A DNA stretch of 64,000 bases, taken from contig CAXIPT010000004.1 of NCBI GenBank assembly GCA_964030475.1, positions 6,175,738 through 6,239,737 on the forward strand, in the 5' to 3' direction. Of the stretch, positions 21,701 through 32,559 are shown in pieces. Every line of letters starts with the position of its first letter. Within the stretch, counting starts at the first letter, position 1. The position numbers were made by a program, and so were the translations under genes. Below the pieces are notes generated by a model, which was not told where the DNA came from, did no database searches, and saw only the letters and a program-made list of their open reading frames with translations. Origin of the DNA: Tethya wilhelma. Its lineage: Eukaryota; Porifera; Demospongiae; Tethyida; Tethyidae.

Positions 21701-22949
21701 CAGAAATTGTTGGATGGAAGTTGTTAAGGAAAAACGTGTGCCCGGTAAAATTGACAATACTAGCTAAGGAGAATACAGAACCAATGTTAGCGGAAATGGT
21801 TGTATTACCTCCAATAATCACGATACTCCTAAATATGTGCATCACACTTGAATTAGCTACGTTGTTGGTTAGTGTGAGAGAACTGCCCATCATGTAGTCA
21901 GAGTCAATGTACAATGCTGCTCCATCTCTTGCTCGGTTCTGAATAAACTGAGTATCAGAAATATTGATACCAAAATATTCGCTAAAAACATTTACAGCTC
22001 CTCCAGAAAAATTTGCAGTATTGCCAAAAAAGACACAGCCAGAAATGATAGTGGTCCCAGTTGCACTCAGGACTTCAAGTGCTCCTCCGTAACCTTCATC
22101 CCCATTTGCAGAGTTGTTGGTAAAATGGCTACCAATGATGTTAAGTGTCACATATGCACCATATATTCCTCCACCAAGCAAAGAATCAGCAACATTGTTT
22201 GTGAACGAGCACTGGTTGATCGAAATGTCACTCCTCAGGCTGAAAATAGCTCCACCTTGGTTTGCAGTGTTGTCATCAAATGTCGAAGTTGAAATACTTA
22301 CTGTACTGTCAACAATGACCATTGCACCTCCAGCAGATATTGGGATAGTACTAAATGGATCTTCGACCTCCCTCCCTTTGTTTGAACTAAACACACAGCC
22401 GCTCATAGTTACACTTGTAACAGATTTCAGACTCAATCCAGTAGTTTGTAACACTTCCTGAGTTGAGTTTTGACCAACGAAAGTACATCCATTGATCACG
22501 AATTGAGGAACTGAAGTAATGTTGCCACTACAACCGTTGAAACGAATGCCACTGACTGAAACTCTTGAAACAGCTTGAAAGGTAAAATTAGCCTGATCAC
22601 TACATGTGACTTGTGTTTCAGCAGAAGAGTCACTGACAGACATTGTGATCTGAACATTGGTGCGGTCATGATAGATGAAACTTGATGTGAGGTTGTGGTG
22701 CCCAGGAAGGAAAGTCAGTTCAATATTGGTGCTAGTGCCAAAATGACTCGAATCAGTAGCATACTGGGAAAGAGTGAAGCATGGCAACCTAATAATCAAT
22801 ATTTCTGAACCCATTGGGCATGGTGTAGTTGGAGAAGGAAGGACATAGAACTTGTCGGCTGAGATGAACGAACATTGTGTGCTAAATATCAGGCACACAG
22901 TTATTAGCAAACAGTTCTTCAAAGTTGACAGAGTCTTTACTTGAGACAT
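18729..22949 (-). CDS. Beta-helix/polytopic receptor-like protein, copy B (intact)
   Basis: Single exon. I prefer ATG 22949 (MSQVKTLSTLKNCLLITVCL, signal peptide) over 22976 because copy A aligns from there. The ectodomain holds about eleven Pmp-type turns, GGA(I/M/L) followed by FxxNxA (GGAIFSLRSD, GGGIYGAYVT, GGALYIDDNS), which form right-handed beta-helices in chlamydial Pmp and related proteins. Around residue 900 is a Cys-rich neck, LCGACDHSKNLSHVFGSSRC. Residues about 930-1290 hold 8-9 hydrophobic segments with family blocks FYANIVG, AWLNLDFGFETCFY, NPIATLATLILLSFTKL and RWIRDVRLNSFMDAYNAPFT. The polar tail ends with FSKFRGALELL and EVTYSVVDAIPSEN. The function is unknown; an adhesion or sensing receptor at the cell surface is my inference. 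Similar polytopic modules exist in other marine invertebrates and protists, but I cannot name the family. Confidence 0.85.
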   Translation of the reverse strand: MSQVKTLSTLKNCLLITVCLIFSTQCSFISADKFYVLPSPTTPCPMGSEILIIRLPCFTLSQYATDSSHFGTSTNIELTFLPGHHNLTSSFIYHDRTNVQITMSVSDSSAETQVTCSDQANFTFQAVSRVSVSGIRFNGCSGNITSVPQFVINGCTFVGQNSTQEVLQTTGLSLKSVTSVTMSGCVFSSNKGREVEDPFSTIPISAGGAMVIVDSTVSISTSTFDDNTANQGGAIFSLRSDISINQCSFTNNVADSLLGGGIYGAYVTLNIIGSHFTNNSANGDEGYGGALEVLSATGTTIISGCVFFGNTANFSGGAVNVFSEYFGINISDTQFIQNRARDGAALYIDSDYMMGSSLTLTNNVANSSVMHIFRSIVIIGGNTTISANIGSVFSLASIVNFTGHTFFLNNFHPTISVLQEGGALASFQSEIAFINKTVFMYNRAKFGGAIAAKESKMYMYGNVKVSQNNASQSGGGFYLYQSELDFNSTAEIFNNSAAKNGGGIYSISSMTNIIDGSVQIAENTAGKNGGAMYLELNAKLYVIKHRSECPEQSKCGNRVNNTWIRLEIADNTAYKYGGALYIDDNSNVNTCESIPFQAQSTAAECFFQVLALHSTTDQNLNVVNIYFFNNSAILDGDIIYGGLLDRCKLSSFAEIFHLTNYSALTPVNFDAVSYLLHVTNIQKNDLQRQVKSDPVRICFCTKNKNNIALPDCSFKPSTIHTSRGARKTISLVVVDQVNNTLPNRLVLSFLTDFRGLERDQTAQYTSENGMCSDLQYNIHSKNETDLLSLVPDGPCDEYGITLSIINITILPCPAGFDDSGTDCVCDNTLSNFITGCLADTGLVTRVGNVWISVINATAEEKQYITAGSCPFDYCRPSNEMVSFDLSAENGSDALCAFHRTGVLCGACDHSKNLSHVFGSSRCLPCSNNWLALSIAFALAGIALVGFILLFNLTVAVGSIDALIFYANIVGAHRAILLPFRSANFFSIFIAWLNLDFGFETCFYNGLDEYAKVWLQFVFPTYIILLVAMVIIISKYSNSFATLLSKRNPIATLATLILLSFTKLVRTVIAALSYANLSIRVNGTVEERKLAVWVVDGNVSYFETKHILLFIVAFIVLVIILAYMCLLFFWQWLLHCPNKKILRWIRDVRLNSFMDAYNAPFTRRHRYWTGLLLIARCILSLVSALILALGGLDGPRRPLFAIVLVVGSLFVLKEIVKHRIYKQRLLNVLEGIFLYNLLIFAAASIYSARNIEHQIALAYTSTSIAFLAFVIILIYHTYAFLLISITPVRKFIESFKVCNLKHASHPERTTSHTVSEKTIPLLSEDEAGATAEQSQDFSKFRGALELLSSHSFSEGLVESPQSDSYTPPSSISTASSASRQRRPTEVTYSVVDAIPSENDLEQSMTQM

Positions 22950-22989
22950 AGCTGTTGTGTAGCTAGTAAGATGCACGTACCAGGATTCT

Positions 22990-23570
22990 AATATAAGGAA
23001 AAATTATAAACTATTACTAACTAACATCAAAATTTGAAAACCGTGAAAATCAGAGTATAGGATATGTGATTTGTTTAACCTACCTTAACTAACTTGAGTT
23101 GTGAGTATAAGGCCTGGCTAGATGAGAGCTGCTCCTGTGTAGCTGTCAACAACACAATAATTATGTGTAGCCTGAATATCAGACATTCATATTCTTGTGG
23201 TATGGCATTGTATATAGTTATTGTGCAATGAATTTCCAAAAAGTTGCATCTAAATGGAATTTTAGGTGGGCCCATGGGCGAGGCTGCACTGATGTATGTG
23301 AATTGCATGTATGGTATTTATAATCATTGGTATAGCCAGATGAACCATGCAATGGGATGGATTTTTGTAACCATATTTGATGAAAATATTATTTAATTTT
23401 AGGTTAATGCATAGAAAAGAATATAATTACAGTAAGTAGAACACAAAACTTATTATGACAATACAATTAGCATGATACATGTAAGCTGGGATTCCTTAGT
23501 TAAAGATAGGACTCGTACTTTAAAGATTATTATAGGATTCCGTGATTTGTAAGTGGTAGCCACCTGCATG
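22990..23570. other. Upstream region of copy B
   Basis: 23040-23180 matches the upstream region of copy A (TACCTTAACTAAC and CTGTCAACAACACAATAATT), so a shared promoter or 5' untranslated segment probably lies here. The remainder is A+T-rich with nothing recognised. Confidence 0.55.
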
Positions 23571-23578
23571 TGTGCAAG

Positions 23579-26500
23579 CTACATTTGTGTCAAACTTTGT
23601 TCCATTGTATCATTTATATCATTTTCAGACGGTATAGGATCAACAACACTGTACGTTACTCTTGCTACTCTATGTGGGTTGCCATTTACAGTTGGATTTG
23701 AACCAGGAGGTGTATAGAGATCACTCTGGGGAGAACTTAAACTTTCAGAAAAGGATTGGGTATCGAGAAGTTCCAGTGGTCCTCTGAACTTACTGAAATC
23801 TTGTTGACGGCCGTATTCATCACAATCAGATTCTTCGGACAATAACGCTACAGTCCTGCTATCTGTTAGTGTTGCCGTATCTGTTTTATGCTTAGACTGC
23901 CTACGGCTTTTGTACGAGTTGAAAAATTTTTGCACAGGAATGGAGTCCTTCAATAGAAATGTGTACGTGTGATAAATAAGAATGAAAATGAAGAGAATGA
24001 AAGCAATGGCTGTTGATGCATAGGCTAGAGGAATTTGACTTTCGCTGTTCTCTCCCAAGTAAAGTGTAGCAGAAGCAAATACGAGAAGATTGCAGTGAAA
24101 AATACCTTCCAAGACATTCAGAAACTTTTTCTTGTAAATTCTTCGTTTTATGATTTCTTTAAGCACAAGTAAGCCTGCTACCACTAGTACGATGGCAAAG
24201 AGTGGCGTTTGAGGATCCCCAAAAATGAAAAGAGCTGAAATCAAGTAAAGAATACCTCTAGCAATGAGCAACAATCCAGTCCAGTAGCGATGTCGTCTAG
24301 TGAAAGGGGCATTGTAGGCATCCATGAATGAATTCAATCGGACATCTCGAATCCACCTTAAAATCTTCTTGTTTGGGCAACGAAGTAACCATTGCCAAGA
24401 GAAGAGCAACAACACATAGGCTAAAACAATCATGAAGACCACTAAAGCAGATAAGAAGAGTGGAATGTGTTTCCCTTCAAGATATGGCACATTTCCATCC
24501 ACCAACCAAACAACTTTTACTCCGTCAACTGTACCATTGACTTGTACATCTAATCTCACGAAAGATAACGCCGCAATAACTACTCGAACAAGTTTGGTGA
24601 AGGATAGTAGAATAAGAGTGGCCAAGGTAGCAATGGGATTTCTCTTGGAAAGAAGTGTAGCGAAGGAGTTGCTGTACTTGCTGATGATAATTACCATGGC
24701 AACGAGAAATATGATGTATGTCGGGTAGACAAATTGTAGCCAGACTTTAGCATACTCATCTAATCCATCAAAGAAGCAAGTTTCAAATCCAAAGTCAAGA
24801 TTGAGCCAAGCTATGAAAATGGAAAAAAAGTTTGCCCTTTTAAACGGTAGTAGATGTGCACGGTTTACTCCAACAATGTTTGCATAAAAGATAAGAGCAT
24901 CTATTGATCCAATAGCTACTGTCAAATTACAAAGTAGAATAAAACCAACCAGTGCTATACCAGCCAAAATGAATGGTATAAACAACGCTAGCGAGTCGTA
25001 TGAACATGGCAGACAACGTGAGCCTCCAAAAGCATGACTCAAGTTCTTTGAACGATCACAAGCTCCACACAGTTTCCCAGTACGATTGAGAGCACACAAC
25101 ACATCAGAACCATTCTCATCACCTAGGTTGATGTAAATCTTTTCATCGGATGGTCTACAATAGTCAAAGGGACAATTTGGATAGGAAATGTACTCTTTTT
25201 CTTCAGCTGTAGCATTGATTACTGATACCCACACATTACCAACACGTATTACTAAGCCAGTATCCACTGAACAGTTTGTGATCAAGTTTGGACTAAGGGT
25301 ATCATCACATGTACACTCTCTACCTGTGCTTACAAATCCTGCCGGACAAGGAAGAAATGATATGTTTACAAATCTTTCTGATATTCCATTGTCATTGCAA
25401 GGTCCAGTGGGAAATAAGGACAGTACATCATTATCTTTTCCTGACGAATAAACGTTGTACAATAAGTTAGAACAAGCACCAGAATCACTAGTTGTTTGAA
25501 ACGATTGGCCATCATTTAATTCAGCTACATCAGCCAAAATGGCTGCAATCAAGGAATTGGGGACTGTATTATTGACTTGATCGACAGCAACGAGTGATAT
25601 AGTAATGCTCCCTCCTTTTCTAGCGAGTATGTTAGAAGGCTGAAAGTCGCAGTCTGGTTGATTGCTATCGTTACAAAAGCAGATTCTTAGAGGGTCGGAG
25701 CCCACCTGTTGCTGGATATCTTTTCTTTGAATGTTTGTGACATTTAAAAGATACGACATAGCATTAATGTTGACAGGTGATAGGTCAGCATACTTTATCA
25801 AGCGAAAAATCTCAGCAAAGGAGCTCACTCGGCATCTGTCGAGCAAACCACCATAGATTGTATCTCCTCCTGAGCTAGCACTGTTATTGAAAAAGTAGAT
25901 GTTGACTAAGTTTAAGTTTGGTAGGGTGATAGAATGTAGATCTAAGGTCTGAAAGAAACATTCAGATGATGTGAACTGGGCTCTGTAAGGTATGGACTTA
26001 CAGGTACCGGATTCAGTATAATCATCAATGTACACAGCTCCTCCATATTCTGCTGTATTATGAGCTATCTCCAGCCTAATCCACGTATCATTATCCATGT
26101 TATTGCAGAGTATGTGATCAGTACATTCGGAGCGATATTTCACAATATACAATTTCGCACTCTGCTCAAAATACATGGCACCGCCACTTTCACCGGCACT
26201 ATTGTAGGCTATCCATACTGAGCCATCAATCACATTAATTGTTGAGCTTACAGAATGCAATCCTCCACCATTTAAGGCAGAATTGTTGAAGATTTCTGCA
26301 GTACCATTGAAAGTTATCTCACTACGGTACAAAAAGATACCACCACCATTCAGTGTAGCTGTATTGTTGGAGAGTTTAATTTCTCCGTACATGTAGATCT
26401 TTGTTTCTTTGGCCGAAATAGCGCCACCAATCTTTGCATTGTTGTTGCTGAAGAAAGTTGTGTCGACAAAGAATATTTCACTCTGAAAACACGTCACTGC

Positions 26501-27718
26501 ACCTCCCTCCTGTTGAGTCATTTGTGAAGCTTTTGGATGTAAGTTTTCAAGAAAGTAAGTGTATCCGGAAAACGTGACATTACTGGCAAAGGAAAAAACT
26601 GACCCAACATTGTTTGAAACTGTTGTGTTGCCTCCGATGGTGACTGCACTCTGTATAATGTGAATGACACTTGTAGTTGCTGTATTGTTGATAAACGTGA
26701 GAGAAGTGCTCAGCATATTGTCAATTTCAACATACAGCGCACTACCAATGTTTGCTTCATTTCCATAAAAATGACTGTCGGAAATATTGATGCCATTTGT
26801 ACGAAAAAAGTCTATTGCACCTCCGCCAAAACTTGCACTATTTCCAATAAAAACACAATCAGAAATGAAGACTGTCCCATTCAAAAGTAACTCCATAGCA
26901 CCTCCAAATGCTCTATCGCCAATTGCCGAGTTATTGGTAAAGTTGCTACCAGTTACTCTGAGTGTTGTGTAGCCATCATAAATGGCTCCACCAAGAAGAG
27001 CGGTATTATTTATGAAAATGCATTGTTCGATCAAAATCTCACTCCCTAAGCTAAAAATGGCTCCACCTTGCCTTGCAAAGTTGCTATCAAAGGTTGTATT
27101 TGATATTTGTACAAAACTGTCGTGAATCACTATAGCACCTCCAGCAGAAATGGCATCCATTGAGAAAGGATCATTGGCTTGACCATTAGCATTAGAAACA
27201 AACGTACTATCGATAATGGTTGCATCTGTAATTGTTCGAAGATCCAACCCACTTCCGTTTTGATTCAAACCATTAAACGCACACCTTTCAATTGTTAATT
27301 GAGTGACCAAAGAGAAGTTTCCGCCACAACCACTGAATTGTATGTCACTGATCGAAACATTTGAGACACCTTGGAAAACGAATTTTGCCTCCTCAGTACA
27401 TACAACATTGTAGTCAACATTATCCCCAAATTCTGAAGAGTTAATCTGAATATATTGCCCTCCAAACACAAAATTTGATGTGAGATTGTGACTTCCAGGT
27501 AGGAAGATCAGTTCGATATCAGTGCTAGAGCCAAAATGGTTTGGATCAGTAGAATACTCGGAAAGGGTGAAGCACTGACTAGGAAATATCAATAGATGCC
27601 TTGGACATGGTGTATTATTGTTTGGAGTGACATAGAAGCTATCAGCAGCTGAAATGCAACAACATTGTGTGCTCAGGATTAGACACACAGCCAGTAGTAG
27701 AAAGGTGCCTTTTGTCAT
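23579..27718 (-). CDS. Beta-helix/polytopic receptor-like protein, copy C (intact, 1379 aa)
   Basis: Single exon with ATG at 27718. Signal peptide MTKGTFLLLAVCLILSTQC. It has the same order of parts as copy B but is clearly diverged: eleven GGA(I/M/V)-type beta-helix turns (GGAIYDGYTT, GGAISAKETK, GGAVYIDDYT), neck LCGACDRSKNLSHAFGGSRC near residue 886, membrane region with AWLNLDFGFETCFFDGLDEY and NPIATLATLILLSFTKL, and a tail ending RVTYSVVDPIPSENDI. The membrane region is much better conserved between copies than the ectodomain, as expected for a receptor with a variable sensing part. The upstream region does not match A or B, so C split off earlier. Confidence 0.85.
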   Translation of the reverse strand: MTKGTFLLLAVCLILSTQCCCISAADSFYVTPNNNTPCPRHLLIFPSQCFTLSEYSTDPNHFGSSTDIELIFLPGSHNLTSNFVFGGQYIQINSSEFGDNVDYNVVCTEEAKFVFQGVSNVSISDIQFSGCGGNFSLVTQLTIERCAFNGLNQNGSGLDLRTITDATIIDSTFVSNANGQANDPFSMDAISAGGAIVIHDSFVQISNTTFDSNFARQGGAIFSLGSEILIEQCIFINNTALLGGAIYDGYTTLRVTGSNFTNNSAIGDRAFGGAMELLLNGTVFISDCVFIGNSASFGGGAIDFFRTNGINISDSHFYGNEANIGSALYVEIDNMLSTSLTFINNTATTSVIHIIQSAVTIGGNTTVSNNVGSVFSFASNVTFSGYTYFLENLHPKASQMTQQEGGAVTCFQSEIFFVDTTFFSNNNAKIGGAISAKETKIYMYGEIKLSNNTATLNGGGIFLYRSEITFNGTAEIFNNSALNGGGLHSVSSTINVIDGSVWIAYNSAGESGGAMYFEQSAKLYIVKYRSECTDHILCNNMDNDTWIRLEIAHNTAEYGGAVYIDDYTESGTCKSIPYRAQFTSSECFFQTLDLHSITLPNLNLVNIYFFNNSASSGGDTIYGGLLDRCRVSSFAEIFRLIKYADLSPVNINAMSYLLNVTNIQRKDIQQQVGSDPLRICFCNDSNQPDCDFQPSNILARKGGSITISLVAVDQVNNTVPNSLIAAILADVAELNDGQSFQTTSDSGACSNLLYNVYSSGKDNDVLSLFPTGPCNDNGISERFVNISFLPCPAGFVSTGRECTCDDTLSPNLITNCSVDTGLVIRVGNVWVSVINATAEEKEYISYPNCPFDYCRPSDEKIYINLGDENGSDVLCALNRTGKLCGACDRSKNLSHAFGGSRCLPCSYDSLALFIPFILAGIALVGFILLCNLTVAIGSIDALIFYANIVGVNRAHLLPFKRANFFSIFIAWLNLDFGFETCFFDGLDEYAKVWLQFVYPTYIIFLVAMVIIISKYSNSFATLLSKRNPIATLATLILLSFTKLVRVVIAALSFVRLDVQVNGTVDGVKVVWLVDGNVPYLEGKHIPLFLSALVVFMIVLAYVLLLFSWQWLLRCPNKKILRWIRDVRLNSFMDAYNAPFTRRHRYWTGLLLIARGILYLISALFIFGDPQTPLFAIVLVVAGLLVLKEIIKRRIYKKKFLNVLEGIFHCNLLVFASATLYLGENSESQIPLAYASTAIAFILFIFILIYHTYTFLLKDSIPVQKFFNSYKSRRQSKHKTDTATLTDSRTVALLSEESDCDEYGRQQDFSKFRGPLELLDTQSFSESLSSPQSDLYTPPGSNPTVNGNPHRVARVTYSVVDPIPSENDINDTMEQSLTQM

Positions 27719-27729
27719 GACTCAGAATA

Positions 27730-28400
27730 GTAAAATATCACTAGAGGCAAGGTTAAAACAAGCACATTATCTTGTGTTATAGCACACAGAATTTGTAGCT
27801 AGTGAAGAGGGTGTCTGTATGTGCTGAATTCTTACCTGTGTCAATGGTAGAAACTTTGAAACTTGACTGGTCAGCTTTCTATAGCTGCTATTACTTGAAG
27901 TCTTCACTTGGTTAGGGCTCTGTATCCCATAGAACATCAGCACTAAGTGACATGGCACAGGCTGTTGCTAGGCAACTAGACATGTGAAATAAAGCTCTGT
28001 GACCTTTCTCTAAATAGTTATGAATTTTTGTAACAAAACTAAAGACAAATATTCATGGAACGGAACGCAGATTTTAAGGGCTGTCTCTAGCTGTGTTCAT
28101 GTTGTTTCCTGTGTACACGCTGTTTTTGATATTCATTGGAGACATATGGTGCAATTAAAATTGCTAATACGTGAATAATATTAATTTTATTATTAAGATT
28201 TAAAGACTGATCCATGAGCTGCTGTGTACACACCCACTACAGTGACATGTGCAGTACATACAGTCATAGCAACTTTATTATTTTAACAAACATGACAATA
28301 AAAAATGATGTTTGTAAAAAAAAATGATATTATAAATACATGAGGGTATTAATAGTCATGACAACAACATTAGTTAATGTAGTTATTATATACCGTCATT
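27730..28400. other. Spacer between receptor copies C and D
   Basis: No exon or repeat recognised; A+T-rich. Confidence 0.5.
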
Positions 28401-28413
28401 CTTTAATCATATG

Positions 28414-31400
28414 TTACATTTCAGAAACTGAGAGACTTTGCTCACTTTCAGACGGTATAGCATCAACCACACTGTAGGTTACCGGTCCACTTCGCTTCAT
28501 TGGTGGTGCATAGGTAGAATGACGATTTTGAACAGTCACTGACTGAGAGTTGATCAGTTCCAGAGGACCACGAAACTTACTATAATCAACATTCTCTTGC
28601 TTGTTACCCAATAATGATTCTGATCTTTCGCTATCGTCAGATGCACTGAAGTCTGAATCATTCGGTTCTTCTTGTTTGAGCTCAACAAACTTTTCTTGAA
28701 TGTGTGTGTTCTTTTCATCAAGGATTCGGTAAATTTGTGATAAGCTTTAAAGTTTGTGAGTATGAACGTGTGAGTGTGATAAGCAAGAATTAGTAGGAAT
28801 ATCAAGAAAGCAACGGTAGTCGATATAAACGCTAGCACTCTCTGTCTAGTTCGTTGATTGACCGCAGTCTCTCTTATGTAAAGAGTAACAGAACTGAGGA
28901 TGACCAAGTTGTATAGAAATATACCTTCCAAGATATTCAAAGGACGGTTTCTGTAGATTCGGCCTTTCACGAGCTCCTTCAACAGAAAAAGGCTCACAGT
29001 TACAATCACAATAGCAACTAGAGGTACTTTTGGGTCACCAAACACATTGAGTGCCGTTATGAGATAAAGACATCCTCTTATGATCAAAAGAAGACCCGTC
29101 CAGTAACGATGTCTTCGATTGAGAGGAGCATCATATGCATCCATGATCGTGTTCAATCGGACATCTCGAATCCATCGTAGAATCTTTCTGTTTGGGCAAC
29201 GAAGAGTCCACTGCCAAAAGAAGAGGAAAAAGGTGTAAGCTAGAGCGATGAAGAAGACTATCACAGCAGCGATAAAGAGAGGGATGTGCTTTCCTCTGAG
29301 ATAAGGCACGTTGGCGTCGATGAGCCAGACTAGTTCCGTACGAGTAGAGTTATTCATATGAATGGTCAGAGTTGCAAAATGCAATGCGGCAATAACTGTA
29401 CGAGTAAGTTTGGTGAAGGAGAGCAGAATCAGTGTAGCTAGTGTGGCGATTGGGTTCCTCTTTGATAGGAGGTTAGCGAAATTACGATTGTACTTGCTTA
29501 CAACAATGACTATAGCGACTAGAAGAATGATATAGACTGGGAAGACAAATTGTAGCCACATTTTGGCATATTCGTCTAATCCATCGTAAAAACAGGTTTC
29601 AAATCCAAAATCGAGGTTGAGCCATGCTATGAAAATGGAAAAGAAGTTTGTCTTATTGAATGGTAGAAAAGTTGCTCGATTTGCTCCGACAATGTTTGCG
29701 TAAAAAATAAGAGCACCAACCGATCCCACAGCCACAGTGAGGTTACAGAGTAGAATAAAACCAACGAGCGCTATGCCAGCTATTGCAAATACTATGAGTA
29801 GAGCAAGCCAGTTGTTAGAACAAGGCAAACACAGAGAGCCTCCAAAAGTATGACTCAGACCTTTCTTGCTATCACAAGCACCGCATAGTTTTCCGGTACG
29901 ATTGAAATCACACTGTTCGTCAGAACCATTCGTGAGGCTCAAGTTTACATAAACTTTATCTTCACCTGGTTTACAATAGTCGAATGGACAGTCTGTATAG
30001 GTCACATACATGTAGTCATCTTGGGAATCTGATTCATCAAACAAAGCCATCCAAACGTTATCAGTTCTGAGGACCAATCCATCATCTATCATACACTCGG
30101 ACACAAAACGGGGTTGGAGTATTGGATCACAGTTACACTCAGAACCAGAATTCCTGAATCCAGCCGGGCAAGTTAGAAAAGAAATATTGATTGATACTCT
30201 AGATATGCCCCTGTCATCACAAGGTCCGTTGGCATGTAAGAATAGAACTTCGGACTCTCGCGAGGAAAATATTGTGTAGTTTAGTTTGGAATTCAAACAT
30301 GACGTGCTTGTATTTTGAATCGACTGGCCTCTTCTCAAAGAGACTTGGTTGATGAGAGCTCCATGTATGCTGCTATTAGGGATGGTATTATTGACTTGGT
30401 CGACAGCAGCTAGTGACACTGTGAATCTCTCTCCTCTTCGAGTGTGGTAAGTTGATGGGTGGAAACTACAATCTGGTTCACCATTGTTACAAAAGCACAC
30501 ACGAACTGGACCAGATTTGAGTTGACTCTGGAGCTCACTTCTCTCAATATTGGTCGTGTTGAGAAAATAAGATATTGCATCGATTGAGACCATGGTCAGG
30601 TTGCTGTACTTTAAAATGTTGAACAGTTCGGCAAAATTACTCAGTGTGCATCTATCTAGTGTTCCACCATAAAGTGAATGTCCTGAAATTCTAGCATAGT
30701 TATTGATGAAGTAGGTGTTACGAATGTTTAGCTTGGAGTCTATGACAGAGTGAAGTGCTAAAGTCTGAAAGAAACACTCGGCAGCTGTGGATTGCTTTCT
30801 AAAAGGAAAAGAGTTACAGTTACCAGGGTTTGTATCATCAGCAACAAAGAGGGCGCCCCCATAATCAGCTGAATTTCCGGCCAACTCCAATCGAACCCAT
30901 GTTTCATTGTTTCGTTTCACACATAGGTCACCCGTGACACACTCTGCTTGGAATTTGGCTATGTAGAGCTTGGCGTTCTGTTCCAGATACATTGCACCAC
31001 CCCTCTCAGCTTGGTTCTCTGCAATGATGATATAGCCATCGATCACTCTTGTAGTGGCACTTACAGCATGTATAGCACCACCTTCTCCATTGGCTGAATT
31101 GTTAAATATTGCTATACTCCCATTGAGAAAGTTTAGTTCACTCTGGTAGAGAAATATAGCTCCAGCTGATGAATAGGCTGTATTATGTGCAATAGTGACA
31201 TTTCCATCCATGTACAGTTTTGTTTCCTTAGCAGATATGGCACCGCCTATGTTGGCACTGTTGAAAATGAAAAAGCTATCACCAAAAAAGTAGACAAAGC
31301 TCTGAAAACAAGTCACTGCTCCACCTTCTTCTAAAAGCTGAGAGGAACTCGGATGTGTATTCTTTACGAAAGTTGTACTTCCAGAAAAAGTGACATTACT

Positions 31401-32549
31401 GACGAAAGCAAGCACAGACCCAACGTTGTTGGTTATAAATGTGTATCCATTGATGTCCACATTGCTGTTTAGAGTCTCGAGAACACTACTGGCAGCTAGA
31501 TTGCTGTGAATGTGTAGTGAGGTGCAATTTACATTGGCTGATTCAACATAGAGAGTACTTGCAGATGAAGCTACATTCCCAATAAACTCACACTCAAAAA
31601 TAACCAAGGTATTTGTTGAGTTGAAAAAATCGATCGCACCACCAAACACTGCAGAGTTATTTATAAACCTACAGTTCATTATGATGCCTGACCCATTGGC
31701 AGGAATTTCCATTGCTCCTCCATAAGCTTTGCCCAAAATAGCAGAATTACTATCAAATGTAGTGTTCTGGACATTTAGTATGCTGTATCCTGTATAGGTT
31801 GCACCACCATAACCAATAAAACTACTTGCTGAGTTGTTGGTGAACATGGAGTTGAGAATATTAATACTGGTGAAAGCAGTGTAGACAGCACCACCCAATT
31901 GAGCCGTATTCTTATCAAAATGGCATTCTGAGATGAAAATAGCACTGTAGTTGGCAATCAACGCTCCACCACCCTTATAAATTCGATTTCCAAAGATATG
32001 AAGCACATTATTCCCAGTATTGGAAGTGAAGTCTGTCCTTGTAAAGGTAGCAACTGTGACTGAAACTATTTGGAATCCTGTCCCTTCTCGATTTAGCCCA
32101 TCTAGAGTACAATCTTCAACGGCGAACTGTTCAACTGAAGCAATATTATTTCCCACACAACCAACAAATTGTACACCACTGATTCGAACCTCTGAGCTGA
32201 TATTTTCAAAGTTCATTTTCACCGATTGACTACATGTAATGACTGTTTCAGTTGTAAAGTCAGAATTCAAAGGCACCATTGTGAAGCTTGTGATGCCTCT
32301 AAGACTTAGGTCTGCTGTGAGGTTGTGGTATCCAGGAAGTAAGATTAGCGTGATGTTGGTGCTCGAGCCAAAACTGTTAGTGGCATACCACGAGAGAAGT
32401 TGACACTGTGAGCTGTTCACAACTGTATTTGTAGCACATGGTTCAGTCGATGTGGGTGTGGCATAAAAAGTTTCAGCAGCAGATACCAAAACTATTGTGC
32501 TTATTATCACATACCCTATTTCTAGCACAGTATTGTAACTTCTTGCCAT
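28414..32549 (-). CDS. Beta-helix/polytopic receptor-like protein, copy D, frameshift in the tail
   Basis: ATG at 32549 (MARSYNTVLEIGYVIISTIV, signal peptide), with about eleven beta-helix turns (GGAVYTAFTS, GGATYTGYSI, GGAISAKETK), neck LCGACDSKKGLSHTFGGSLC, the polytopic region to about 28750, then the tail. The long frame leaves the family pattern after about 28740 and ends at 28554 with unrelated residues. Another frame picks up the conserved tail from about 28730 to the stop at 28414 (DYSKFRGPLELI, then PVTYSVVDAIPSESEQ). An indel between about 28700 and 28740, or a sequence error, separates them; I see no good splice pair. If the indel is real, the product keeps all membrane segments but loses the tyrosine motif. 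D is the most diverged copy. Confidence 0.75.
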
Positions 32550-32559
32550 GTTATCGCTT

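Noticed and set aside
28554..28730. C-terminal end of the long frame of receptor D as the true tail
   Set aside because: The alternative frame carries the tail conserved in copies B and C, so the long-frame end is the result of an indel.
13358..32549. Bacterial (chlamydial) origin or contamination, because of the Pmp-type repeats
   Set aside because: The repeats are a general beta-helix pattern. The genes carry a polytopic eukaryote-like module, lie among intron-bearing genes, and have flanks and codon use like the rest of the window.
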